Positions 16,209 through 22,289 of a stretch of 22,289 bases of DNA are shown in pieces. Position 1 is the stretch's first letter. Each line of letters opens with the position of its first letter. Source of the DNA: Planctomycetaceae bacterium (GTDB lineage Bacteria > Planctomycetota > Planctomycetia > Pirellulales > UBA1268); NCBI GenBank assembly GCA_902629495.1, contig CACORA010000031.1, positions 1 to 22,289 on the forward strand, read 5' to 3'. Below the pieces are notes generated by a model. That model ran no database searches, was not told the DNA's origin, and was given only the letters and a program-made list of their open reading frames with translations. A program made the position numbers and the translations under genes.

Positions 16209-17414
16209 ATGCCTGCCGAGACTGCGCATAGCGACCATTGTAATATCGCTCTTATTGGAACGAAATTCATGGGTCGAGCACATTCAAATGCTTACTTAAA
16301 GGTCGATAAGTTTTTTGATCTGCCCTGCAAGCCTGTGATGCATACGGTAGCGGCTCGTAATCAGGAAGAGCTAAAACGGTTTGCTGATCGTTGGGGTTGG
16401 CAGCACTGCGCAACGGATTGGAAGGCGGCGGTAAACTCCGAAGCGATTGATCTTGTTGATGTGGTGACTACCAACAATGTGCATGCCGAGCATACGATTG
16501 CTGCACTCGAGGCTGGTAAACATGTCGCCTGCGAAAAACCACTAGCCGGGACGTTGAGCGATGCTCGTCAGATGGTGGAAGCTGCAGAGAAGGCGACTGG
16601 AAAAACATTTGTCTGGTATAACTATCGAAGGTGTCCTGCATTAGCGCTCGCCCATCAATTATGTGCGGCTGGGAAACTTGGTCGAATTTATCAGATCCGA
16701 GGCTGTTATCTTCAAGATTGGGCAGGCCCGGATACACCGCTGATGTGGCGATTCGAGGGTGATGTGGCTGGATCCGGAGCGTTGGGTGACCTTTGTGCTC
16801 ACACCATCGACACCGTGCGGTTTATCACGGGGGATGAAATCAGTGAGGTGATCGGATCCACGATGGAAACGGTGATCAAAGAGCGAGTGATTTTCGAGAG
16901 TGGTGGAGGTGAAATTTCAGGACACGGCGCTGCGACAGGTCAGAAAAAGGGTGCCAGCACAGTCGATGATATCGTGTTGTTTGTCGCCAAAATGTCCAGC
17001 GGTGCGTTGGCCACTTTCGAGGCAACGCGTCTGGCCACGGGGTATAAGAATGCAAATCGTCTGGAGATACATGGTGACAAAGGGGCGATTCGATTCAATT
17101 TTGAGCGCATGAATGAACTCGATTGGTACGACGCAACACTCCCCGCAGAATTGCAGGGGTGGAGCACGATTAATGTCACGGATGGCAACGCAAACCACCC
17201 CTACGCAGCATCGTGGTGGCCTGCCGCACATATCCTTGGATACGAGCACAGTTTTATTAATCAGGCTGCCGACATGTTGACTGTGATCGGCGGCGGTGAG
17301 CCGGTGGTGCCACTCGCCGACTTCGCAGATGCGTACGAGGTTCAGAGGGTGCTCTCGGCTGTGGTCGAATCTGACAAACAGCGATCGGCAGTTCCACTCG
17401 ATCAAATCCAGTAA
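16209..17414 (+). CDS. Gfo/Idh/MocA-family oxidoreductase, second paralogue
   Basis: This 401-residue protein has a Rossmann fold whose dinucleotide loop reads GTKFMGRAHSNAY (Gly17 to Gly22). A Lys replaces the central Gly of GxGxxG, a variant I associate with one subgroup of this family. CEKPLA carries Lys110, and GDLCAHTIDTVRF gives Asp194 and His198 as the catalytic-type pair. It shares YLQDW with the upstream gene. GGAG about 6 bases before the ATG supports the start. It begins 51 bases after the first oxidoreductase and is probably co-transcribed. Likely role: a sugar or cyclitol dehydrogenase step paired with the first enzyme. No transporter, kinase or isomerase lies beside it to reveal the substrate. 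Confidence 0.9.
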   Translation: MPAETAHSDHCNIALIGTKFMGRAHSNAYLKVDKFFDLPCKPVMHTVAARNQEELKRFADRWGWQHCATDWKAAVNSEAIDLVDVVTTNNVHAEHTIAALEAGKHVACEKPLAGTLSDARQMVEAAEKATGKTFVWYNYRRCPALALAHQLCAAGKLGRIYQIRGCYLQDWAGPDTPLMWRFEGDVAGSGALGDLCAHTIDTVRFITGDEISEVIGSTMETVIKERVIFESGGGEISGHGAATGQKKGASTVDDIVLFVAKMSSGALATFEATRLATGYKNANRLEIHGDKGAIRFNFERMNELDWYDATLPAELQGWSTINVTDGNANHPYAASWWPAAHILGYEHSFINQAADMLTVIGGGEPVVPLADFADAYEVQRVLSAVVESDKQRSAVPLDQIQ

Positions 17415-17654
17415 TCAATGAACACGAGACTCAAAAGGCAACCGTATCAGATCAATGGCATTCGCTCGATCGAGTCGGTTATTGCTTCGAATAAGACAGA
17501 CTGTGCGTGGCTGTCCTTAAGACATTCACTCGCAAGGCAATAGATTTACATCAACAAGATGGAGAAGGATGAGAAGTAGATTGTGGAGTAGTATTTTCTC
17601 AGATCAAAAAGAAATGAGAGGCTATGCCCCATCATATTCTCACAGAAGGTACTT

Positions 17655-18470
17655 ATGGCAAAAAACGATACGGCAAGTCTTGTCTTTGATATTGAAAGTG
17701 TTGCAGACGGAGAGCTCATTGCACGATTACGGTATCCGGGTGAGAAGTTGGATCCTCACGCAGCGGTCAAGAAATATCGCGAGGAGCTGCTTGTAGAGAA
17801 TGGGAAGGACTTTATTCCCTATACCTATCAATTGCCGGTTTCGTTAGTGGTTGCCAAAGTTTCATCGTCGTACCAACTGATGGATCTTGTTGCGCTCGAT
17901 GAAAAGGAATCACGTCCACATGAAATTGTAAGTGGGTTCTGGGAAGGATGGCGTCGATATAACAAGCCACAACTGGTTAGTTTCAATGGTCGTGGTTTCG
18001 ATATGCCGTTACTTGAATTGGCTGCATTTCGATTTGGCATTCAGATCCCAGACTGGTTTGCAGAGCATCGTCGAAATTTTGATCAACCCCGCTATCGCTA
18101 CAACATGTCTGCGCATTTTGACCTACACGAGTGGCTGACAAATAATGGTGCATCTCGCTTCAATGGAGGATTGTCACTCGCAGCAAACCTCATCGGTAAG
18201 CCTGGTAAGATGGATGTGTCTGGTCATATGGTTCAGGATCTCTGGGATGCAGGACGGGCAAACGACATTCATGATTACTGTCGTGCGGACGTGCTGGATA
18301 CCTATTTCGTTTTCTTACGTTCCCGGGTTCTTGTTGGTGAAATAAGCATCAAGCAAGAGCATGAACGAATCGAAGAAGCAAGAGCTTGGATTGAGAGAAG
18401 CGCAAAAGAACACCCTGGGCTGAACAGATATCTGTCCGCATGGGGTGATTGGAAAAGCCCTTGGGCGTAG
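17655..18470 (+). CDS. PolB-like 3'-5' exonuclease (DnaQ-fold)
   Basis: This 271-residue protein carries all three exonuclease motifs of DEDD-type nucleases. Exo I is FDIES (Asp12, Glu14), Exo II is SFNGRGFDMPLLE (Asn111, Asp116) and Exo III is YCRADVLDTYF (Tyr208, Asp212; the DEDDy form). It matches the stand-alone family of predicted exonucleases related to the proofreading domain of family B DNA polymerases. It has no polymerase domain and would remove nucleotides from DNA 3' ends. AGAAGG 6 bases before the ATG supports the start. It is a single gene after the oxidoreductases, with 240 bases between. Its stop lies 3 bases from the convergent Lys-rich gene, over a 14-bp palindrome. All acidic catalytic residues are present, so activity is likely. 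Confidence 0.92.
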   Translation: MAKNDTASLVFDIESVADGELIARLRYPGEKLDPHAAVKKYREELLVENGKDFIPYTYQLPVSLVVAKVSSSYQLMDLVALDEKESRPHEIVSGFWEGWRRYNKPQLVSFNGRGFDMPLLELAAFRFGIQIPDWFAEHRRNFDQPRYRYNMSAHFDLHEWLTNNGASRFNGGLSLAANLIGKPGKMDVSGHMVQDLWDAGRANDIHDYCRADVLDTYFVFLRSRVLVGEISIKQEHERIEEARAWIERSAKEHPGLNRYLSAWGDWKSPWA

Positions 18471-18472
18471 CC

Positions 18473-18506
18473 TTTATTCAATTGGTTCTTTCACCAATTG
18501 AATAAA
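18473..18506. terminator. 14-bp palindrome between convergent genes
   Basis: TTTATTCAATTGGT (18473-18486) and ACCAATTGAATAAA (18493-18506) form a perfect 14-bp stem with a 6-base loop. It begins 2 bases after the exonuclease stop and covers the last codons of the opposite gene. It is AT-rich with no clear T tract beyond it, so it may act as a weak two-way terminator or as an RNA-stabilising 3' hairpin. Confidence 0.6.
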
Positions 18507-18842
18507 ATGTTGTGATCGCCCAGACGAAGAGAGTTCTTTTGCCTTCTTATCAGCTGCCCGTTTATCGGCATACTCAAACATGGCAACGCGCTTCATGGAT
18601 GGAGTAAAAATTCCCCAATAGGCTTTCATTCTGGCTTCTTTTGCTGCCTTCTTTCGGGTTGTTTTTTTCTTTGCTTTTTTGGCTTTCGGCGCTTTCGCCA
18701 CCTTTTTTGCTGCCTTTTTCTTGGCTACTTTTTTGGACGCTTTCTTTTTGGCGGCCTTCTTCTTGGTTGCCTTCTTTGCTGCTTTTTTCGCTACCTTTTT
18801 TGCCGCTTTTTTTGCCGCTTTTTTTGCCGCTTTTTTTGCCAT
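18474..18842 (-). CDS. Lys/Ala-rich histone-H1-like DNA-binding protein
   Basis: This 122-residue protein has two parts. Residues 2 to about 70 are almost only Lys and Ala (AKKAAKKAAKKAAKKVAKK and variants), as in histone H1 tails and bacterial Hc1/AlgP-type nucleoid proteins. The C-terminal ~50 residues (RMKAYWGIFTPSMKRVAMFE, then YADKRAADKKAKELSSSGRS) look folded and include aromatic residues and a helix. The basic tail should bind DNA or RNA without sequence preference; the C-terminal part may add a partner or dimer contact. The ATG at 18842 has AAAGGG 6-7 bases upstream and is preferred to in-frame ATGs at 18860 and 18881. The coding strand holds three perfect 12-bp repeats with runs of seven A. 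Confidence 0.8.
   Translation of the reverse strand: MAKKAAKKAAKKAAKKVAKKAAKKATKKKAAKKKASKKVAKKKAAKKVAKAPKAKKAKKKTTRKKAAKEARMKAYWGIFTPSMKRVAMFEYADKRAADKKAKELSSSGRSQHFIQLVKEPIE
18802..18837. repeat. Three perfect 12-bp tandem repeats
   Basis: GCCGCTTTTTTT is repeated three times without change (18802-18813, 18814-18825, 18826-18837), and partial copies continue on the left. On the coding strand each unit encodes KKAA and holds a run of seven A. The unit length keeps the frame if a whole repeat is lost or gained, but slippage inside an A run would shift it. Confidence 0.85.
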
Positions 18843-18898
18843 GTCAGCCCTTTCAACCATACCGTTCTTTCCGGCAATCACCTGCCGCTTGAGGCAGC

Positions 18899-18904
18899 AG
18901 TATA
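18899..18904 (-). promoter_or_regulatory. Possible -10 box for the Lys/Ala-rich gene
   Basis: On the minus strand TATACT lies 57 bases before the ATG at 18842. No good -35 box is seen. It is back to back with a matching box for nadA 33 bases away, so this 127-base gap may hold two divergent promoters. Confidence 0.4.
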
Positions 18905-18936
18905 GCGTCTTTAACAGATAGTGCAGGGGATGGCGA

Positions 18937-18942
18937 TATACT
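18937..18942 (+). promoter_or_regulatory. Possible -10 box for nadA
   Basis: TATACT lies 26 bases before the ATG at 18969. TTAACA at 18911-18916 is a fair -35 match, but the spacer would be 20 bases. A transcript starting here would exclude the upstream in-frame GTG at 18921, which supports 18969 as the start. Confidence 0.4.
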
Positions 18943-18968
18943 ACTTTATTCCTAGGGAGCTACATGAC

Positions 18969-20111
18969 ATGTCAGAAATCATCGACGAGGTCACTTTGGC
19001 CAGCCCATTTTCGGCGTATCGAGGCCTTGATGACGCTGTACTGGAGGACCGCGTTGAGGCAGTACGACAACGAATGGGCTCTCGGTTGATTGTTCTCGGG
19101 CACCATTATCAGCAAGACGGTGTGATCAGTCATGCAGACCTGAAAGGTGACAGTTACCAACTCTCCAAAGCGGCTGCTGAACGAGAGGACTGTGAGGCAA
19201 TTGTCTTTTGTGGTGTTCATTTCATGGCCGAAACAGCTGATATTCTTGTAAATCAGCCTCGCAAGGTTACTGCCCGTGGTGGAAAACGAGTGTCAGTGGT
19301 TCTTCCTGATATGGCTGCAGGTTGTTCAATGGCTGATATGGCTGATATCGAACAGGTTGAAAATGCTTGGGAGGATCTTGAAGCAGTTGTTGAAACATCA
19401 GATATCACACCAGTGACCTATATCAATTCAGCAGCAAGCCTGAAGGCGTTCTGTGGTCGCCATGGAGGTATCGTTTGTACATCAAGTAACGCTCAGGCTG
19501 TGCTTGAGTGGGCCTTCGAGAGATCACGACGGGTTCTCTTCTTTCCAGATCAGCATCTTGGGCGAAATACAGCCAGAAAAATGGGTGTACCACTTGAGCA
19601 GATGTGTGTCTGGAATCCCCATGATCCTACTTGTGGAGGGAATACGGTCGAGCAGATTAAGAATAGTAAGGTGATTCTCTGGCAAGGTCACTGCAGTGTT
19701 CATGCAATGTTTAAGCCAGAGCACGTTACTGCGATGAGAAAGGCTCTTCCAGGAGTCAAGATTCTTGTACATCCAGAGTGTTCAATGGATGTCGTCGACA
19801 GTTCAGATCTCGCTGGGTCCACGAGTTTTATCATAGACAAAGTTCAAGAAGCTGCTGCAGGAACAAAGTGGGGCATTGGTACTGAACTTCACTTGGTAAA
19901 GCGCCTTGAGCATAGCCACCCGGAACAAACTATCCGTTTTCTATCCCCAGTTGTTTGCATGTGTGCCACCATGTACCGAATCGATCTCGCTCATCTCTGT
20001 TGGAGCCTTGAACATTTAGAGGTTGGTAAACCAGTCAATACTATTCGAGTTGATGACGAGACGGCGAAGTGGTCCATCATCGCACTTGAACGCATGCTGT
20101 CTGTTTGCTAG
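18969..20111 (+). CDS. nadA: Quinolinate synthase
   Basis: This 380-residue cytoplasmic enzyme condenses iminoaspartate with dihydroxyacetone phosphate to form quinolinate, in de novo NAD synthesis. Family motifs are clear: GHHYQQDGVISHADLKGDSY, FCGVHFMAETADIL, PDMAAGCSMADM, TYINSAASLKAFCG, FFPDQHLGRNTA and GTELHLVKRL. Likely ligands of the essential 4Fe-4S cluster are Cys119 (AGCSMAD), Cys242 (WQGHCSVH) and Cys330 or Cys332 (VVCMCATMYRID). The ATG at 18969 has GGGAG about 9-10 bases upstream. It is a single gene; nadB and nadC are not visible. The stretch between the first and second cysteine is longer than in E. coli NadA. Confidence 0.95.
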   Translation: MSEIIDEVTLASPFSAYRGLDDAVLEDRVEAVRQRMGSRLIVLGHHYQQDGVISHADLKGDSYQLSKAAAEREDCEAIVFCGVHFMAETADILVNQPRKVTARGGKRVSVVLPDMAAGCSMADMADIEQVENAWEDLEAVVETSDITPVTYINSAASLKAFCGRHGGIVCTSSNAQAVLEWAFERSRRVLFFPDQHLGRNTARKMGVPLEQMCVWNPHDPTCGGNTVEQIKNSKVILWQGHCSVHAMFKPEHVTAMRKALPGVKILVHPECSMDVVDSSDLAGSTSFIIDKVQEAAAGTKWGIGTELHLVKRLEHSHPEQTIRFLSPVVCMCATMYRIDLAHLCWSLEHLEVGKPVNTIRVDDETAKWSIIALERMLSVC

Positions 20112-20137
20112 CAGGTTTTTGCGACATCGGATTTGTA

Positions 20138-21784
20138 TTAATTCCATGCACGACCATTTTTTCGTGTGCCGCACAATGCAACATCGATCCCTAACGCACG
20201 AGCCGTGGCGGCTTTTGCAAGCGCTGCCCGATCGGCTGCGAGAGCATCCTTTGCATAGACAACTTGCACATGATTGGCTTTGTGGCGGGCCATCATTTGA
20301 TCTCGGGAAACGCCATAGGTGACAGCATGCATAATGGGCCATTGTTTGGTTGTTGCATCCAGACGCCGTTGTGTCTCCTCCGGTGGAAGTTGGATCGCAG
20401 CAGCTCTGCCAATATCCATCATGAGTTTTTCACGTCCGGAAGAGCCGTCAATCCATATTCGGCTCCAAACAACTTCACCGGGCTTACTGACCCCTGCTAG
20501 GGTGCTTCCTCCAAGTCGAAAATACATTGGTGGTTGACGAAAACCGTGAGCGCCCTTCCATCCGCCTAAGAAATGAGCCGGGGGTGCTGCGCCTGAAATT
20601 TCGAATACCCAGACCCATTCATCTGTGGTGCCAGACTGATCCCAATCCCCCCAGCGGATGTCATGAAGGGTATTTTCAACCGGCTCTCCGAGTGCCTCAT
20701 GAATACGTTGTGTCAATAATCCATCGAGTCCAGCACATTCATCAACCTCATTGAAGTGAATGAGTGGTTTTCCTCTCCAGAGAATTCTTGATGAATGTTC
20801 AGCCGTTACGGGAGGCCTCTTACTGTTATTTAGCATTCCTTCAACAAGATCGCTTGCAGGCAGCAAATCCTTGAGGCCTTGTTGATACTGAATGCCGACG
20901 CAATCACAACCAAAGCGATCAGCAATTCGAAGGGTAGCGATATACATTTTGCATTGCATCAAGACCTGATCACGCGTGAGGGACTGTTGTTTATTTTGTC
21001 CAAAGTGAAAATGCATGCCCGCTCTTTCAAGCCAACGAAAGACGGCGCGAGCCTCTGACTGACTAATTTGCATGGTTTCATGATAGAGGGCACTCTGGCT
21101 GAGCCGTTCCTTGAATACTCCAGTTGCATGCAGGAGAACATCTGGAATGATCGCGTTGAACATCCCCATACAACCTTCATCGAAAACTCCCATCAACGCT
21201 TTTTTTTGAATCAGGTCAGAAGCGATTGCCTTTCCGAGTGATTGAAGCTTGGTGGGAATGTGGATGGCATCAGCACTTTGGACGTGACGTGTATCGTGAT
21301 TGATTTTTTTTCGTTTGAGCCATGACTCGAGATGCTCACGAAAAATTTTGGAAGAGAAGTCATCAGCCCATACTGTTTGATATGGAACCCCAGCTTTGGT
21401 AAGTGACCCGTTGAGATTAAGCATGCCGACAAGTCCGGGCCACTGTCCTGACCAATTGGCAACCGTCAGAATAGGACCACGGTGAGTGGTTAGTCCAGGA
21501 AGTACGTGGTTGGAATACTGCCATACTGCTTCAGCAACAATCAGCGGTGCTGTAGGGTCAAGGCTATGGAAGACATCGATTCCTTCACGTGCACTTGCAA
21601 TAAATCCGTGTTTCCGGGAACGAGAGGCTCGATGTGCCCGATCAAGCTGCCATCCTAATGTGGAAAAGGCATCTTTTAGCGAAGCTTCGAGAGCCTTCTG
21701 GGCAGGCCAACACACACGATTTGCTTTTTCACGAAGATCTCCACTAGCGATAAGAACGGCCTTTTTTTTCGTGGCTTTTTGCAC
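20138..21784 (-). CDS. L-fucose/L-arabinose isomerase-fold protein
   Basis: This 548-residue protein resembles the FucI/AraA superfamily. It has an N-terminal Rossmann-like part (about 1-200) and a central segment [20 protein letters not shown], then [14 protein letters not shown] (about 215-255), which I associate with a planctomycete FucI-like group. A C-terminal domain (about 370-500) contains [13 protein letters not shown] and [13 protein letters not shown]. Classical members interconvert aldoses and ketoses using a metal ion held by acidic residues and His; candidate acidic residues sit in FDEGCMG and NEVDE. The GTG at 21784 has GGGGGAG about 6 bases upstream, so a GTG start is well supported. 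No fucose or arabinose kinase or aldolase gene is nearby, so the substrate is uncertain. Confidence 0.8.
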   Translation of the reverse strand: MQKATKKKAVLIASGDLREKANRVCWPAQKALEASLKDAFSTLGWQLDRAHRASRSRKHGFIASAREGIDVFHSLDPTAPLIVAEAVWQYSNHVLPGLTTHRGPILTVANWSGQWPGLVGMLNLNGSLTKAGVPYQTVWADDFSSKIFREHLESWLKRKKINHDTRHVQSADAIHIPTKLQSLGKAIASDLIQKKALMGVFDEGCMGMFNAIIPDVLLHATGVFKERLSQSALYHETMQISQSEARAVFRWLERAGMHFHFGQNKQQSLTRDQVLMQCKMYIATLRIADRFGCDCVGIQYQQGLKDLLPASDLVEGMLNNSKRPPVTAEHSSRILWRGKPLIHFNEVDECAGLDGLLTQRIHEALGEPVENTLHDIRWGDWDQSGTTDEWVWVFEISGAAPPAHFLGGWKGAHGFRQPPMYFRLGGSTLAGVSKPGEVVWSRIWIDGSSGREKLMMDIGRAAAIQLPPEETQRRLDATTKQWPIMHAVTYGVSRDQMMARHKANHVQVVYAKDALAADRAALAKAATARALGIDVALCGTRKNGRAWN

Positions 21785-21832
21785 CTAGCTCCCCCTATTC
21801 TTTTGACAATCGCGTACCGTGGCTCTGAGAAC

Positions 21833-21838
21833 TATACT
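21833..21838 (+). promoter_or_regulatory. Possible -10 box for the WD40 gene
   Basis: TATACT lies 64 bases before the ATG at 21903. A perfect TTGACA at 21803-21808 is 24 bases upstream, too far for a standard promoter, so only the -10 box is proposed. Confidence 0.35.
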
Positions 21839-21902
21839 AACGCGATCTCAGACGAAATCGAAACCATTCCTTCCAACTTGAGTCTTAGTAAAGGTTTTTG
21901 TC

Positions 21903-22289
21903 ATGCGAATGTTTTTTCCTGCCTTGGGTACACTATGCCTTTTCGTGATGTCTACGGCATGGTCAGCTGATCCTTCATCCAAGGCGACAAAAATAGATGG
22001 GTTTGATCGCTGGGTCATAGCGGCTGACTTTACAACTGACGGAACGTCGTTGGTTACCGCAGGCGGTGAAAGCCTGCTTTATCGACCTGGTGATGTTGTG
22101 GTCTGGAAGGCTGATGGCTCGCGTATCGGTGACCTGTCAGGCCATCCAACTGCGGTTTGGGCGGTCAAAATATCAAAAGATGGCAAACTTGCTGCAACGG
22201 CTGGATATGACGGTCTGGTCAAGCTGTGGGACTTTCCGAATAGAAAACTCAAAAGTGATCTAAAAAAACACAAAGGGTGGGTTCGATCG
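21903..22289 (+). CDS. Secreted WD40-repeat protein, 3' end beyond window
   Basis: From ATG 21903 the frame stays open for 129 codons to the window edge. A signal peptide (MRMFFPALGTLCLFVMSTAW, cleavage near SA) is followed by WD40 blades. The first reads VIAADFTTDGTSLVTAGG to VVVWKADG. The second begins LSGHPTAVWAVKISKDGKLA and ends GLVKLWDF, with the GH and WD marks of the repeat. A third begins KKHKGWVR. Planctomycetes have many exported WD40 proteins, often fused to cytochrome-like or protein-binding domains, so the missing part could hold more. AAAGG lies about 8-9 bases before the ATG. It is divergent from the isomerase-like gene. Confidence 0.85.
   Translation, partial: MRMFFPALGTLCLFVMSTAWSADPSSKATKIDGFDRWVIAADFTTDGTSLVTAGGESLLYRPGDVVVWKADGSRIGDLSGHPTAVWAVKISKDGKLAATAGYDGLVKLWDFPNRKLKSDLKKHKGWVRS

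Noticed and set aside
16917..17405. 162-codon minus-strand frame
   Set aside because: Lies wholly opposite the second oxidoreductase, which has full family motifs. Rich in Cys, His and Arg, as shadow frames are.
18641..18892. Phe/Leu/Ala-rich open frames on the plus strand
   Set aside because: They are the mirror of the Lys/Ala-rich repeats on the minus strand. The hydrophobic look comes from reading AAA/GCC repeats backwards.
21803..21838. TTGACA with TATACT as a full promoter
   Set aside because: Both boxes are good, but the 24-base spacer is too long for sigma-70; only the -10 box is kept.
1..22289. CRISPR arrays, insertion sequences, phage genes, tRNA or rRNA
   Set aside because: No spaced repeats, transposase or integrase motifs, attachment-site duplications or tRNA-like cloverleaf sequences were found by eye.

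Overview
The window looks like chromosomal DNA from a planctomycete, probably a relative of the Pirellulaceae. The evidence is the gene mix: a long NfeD, a short NfeD and a FloA flotillin in one cluster, several secreted proteins of planctomycete type with no named family, paired Gfo/Idh/MocA oxidoreductases, a Lys/Ala-rich histone-H1-like protein and a FucI/AraA-like protein. Ribosome-binding sites are patchy, and many genes are single or in short runs with changing strand. There are no tRNA or rRNA genes, CRISPR arrays, transposases or phage genes. The assignment rests on gene content only; no database was searched.

Layout. 1-1038 (minus): pyrE followed by a secreted HEAT-like protein cut by the window edge. 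1149-5797 (plus): a membrane-microdomain operon with a long NfeD (two ClpP-like domains), a short NfeD, FloA, and a small membrane-anchored coiled-coil protein with a conserved-looking C-terminal tail. It is followed by about 300 bases of structured non-coding sequence ending in a near-ideal intrinsic terminator. 6176-8610: a secreted SH3-like protein (plus) converging with an unrecognised secreted protein (minus). 8854-12354 (plus): an HpnN-like MMPL/RND exporter and a secreted thioredoxin-fold protein without a CXXC motif. 12361-14354 (minus): a rhomboid protease whose stop codon overlaps the start of a pentameric ligand-gated ion channel of the ELIC type.

14355-14999 has no convincing gene. 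15000-17414 (plus): two paralogous Gfo/Idh/MocA oxidoreductases. 17655-18470 (plus): a PolB-like 3'-5' exonuclease that converges, 3 bases apart and over a 14-bp palindrome, with the Lys/Ala-rich DNA-binding protein (18474-18842, minus). 18969-20111 (plus): nadA. 20138-21784 (minus): a FucI/AraA-fold isomerase-like protein. From 21903 (plus): a secreted WD40 protein that runs off the window.

How the genes work together. The clearest functional unit is the NfeD/NfeD/FloA operon with its fourth gene, a candidate extra component of bacterial flotillin microdomains. The most unusual pairing is the translationally coupled rhomboid protease and ligand-gated channel. The two oxidoreductases probably act on related sugar or cyclitol substrates. 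Most other genes are housekeeping (pyrE, nadA) or solitary secreted and membrane proteins whose partners are not visible here.
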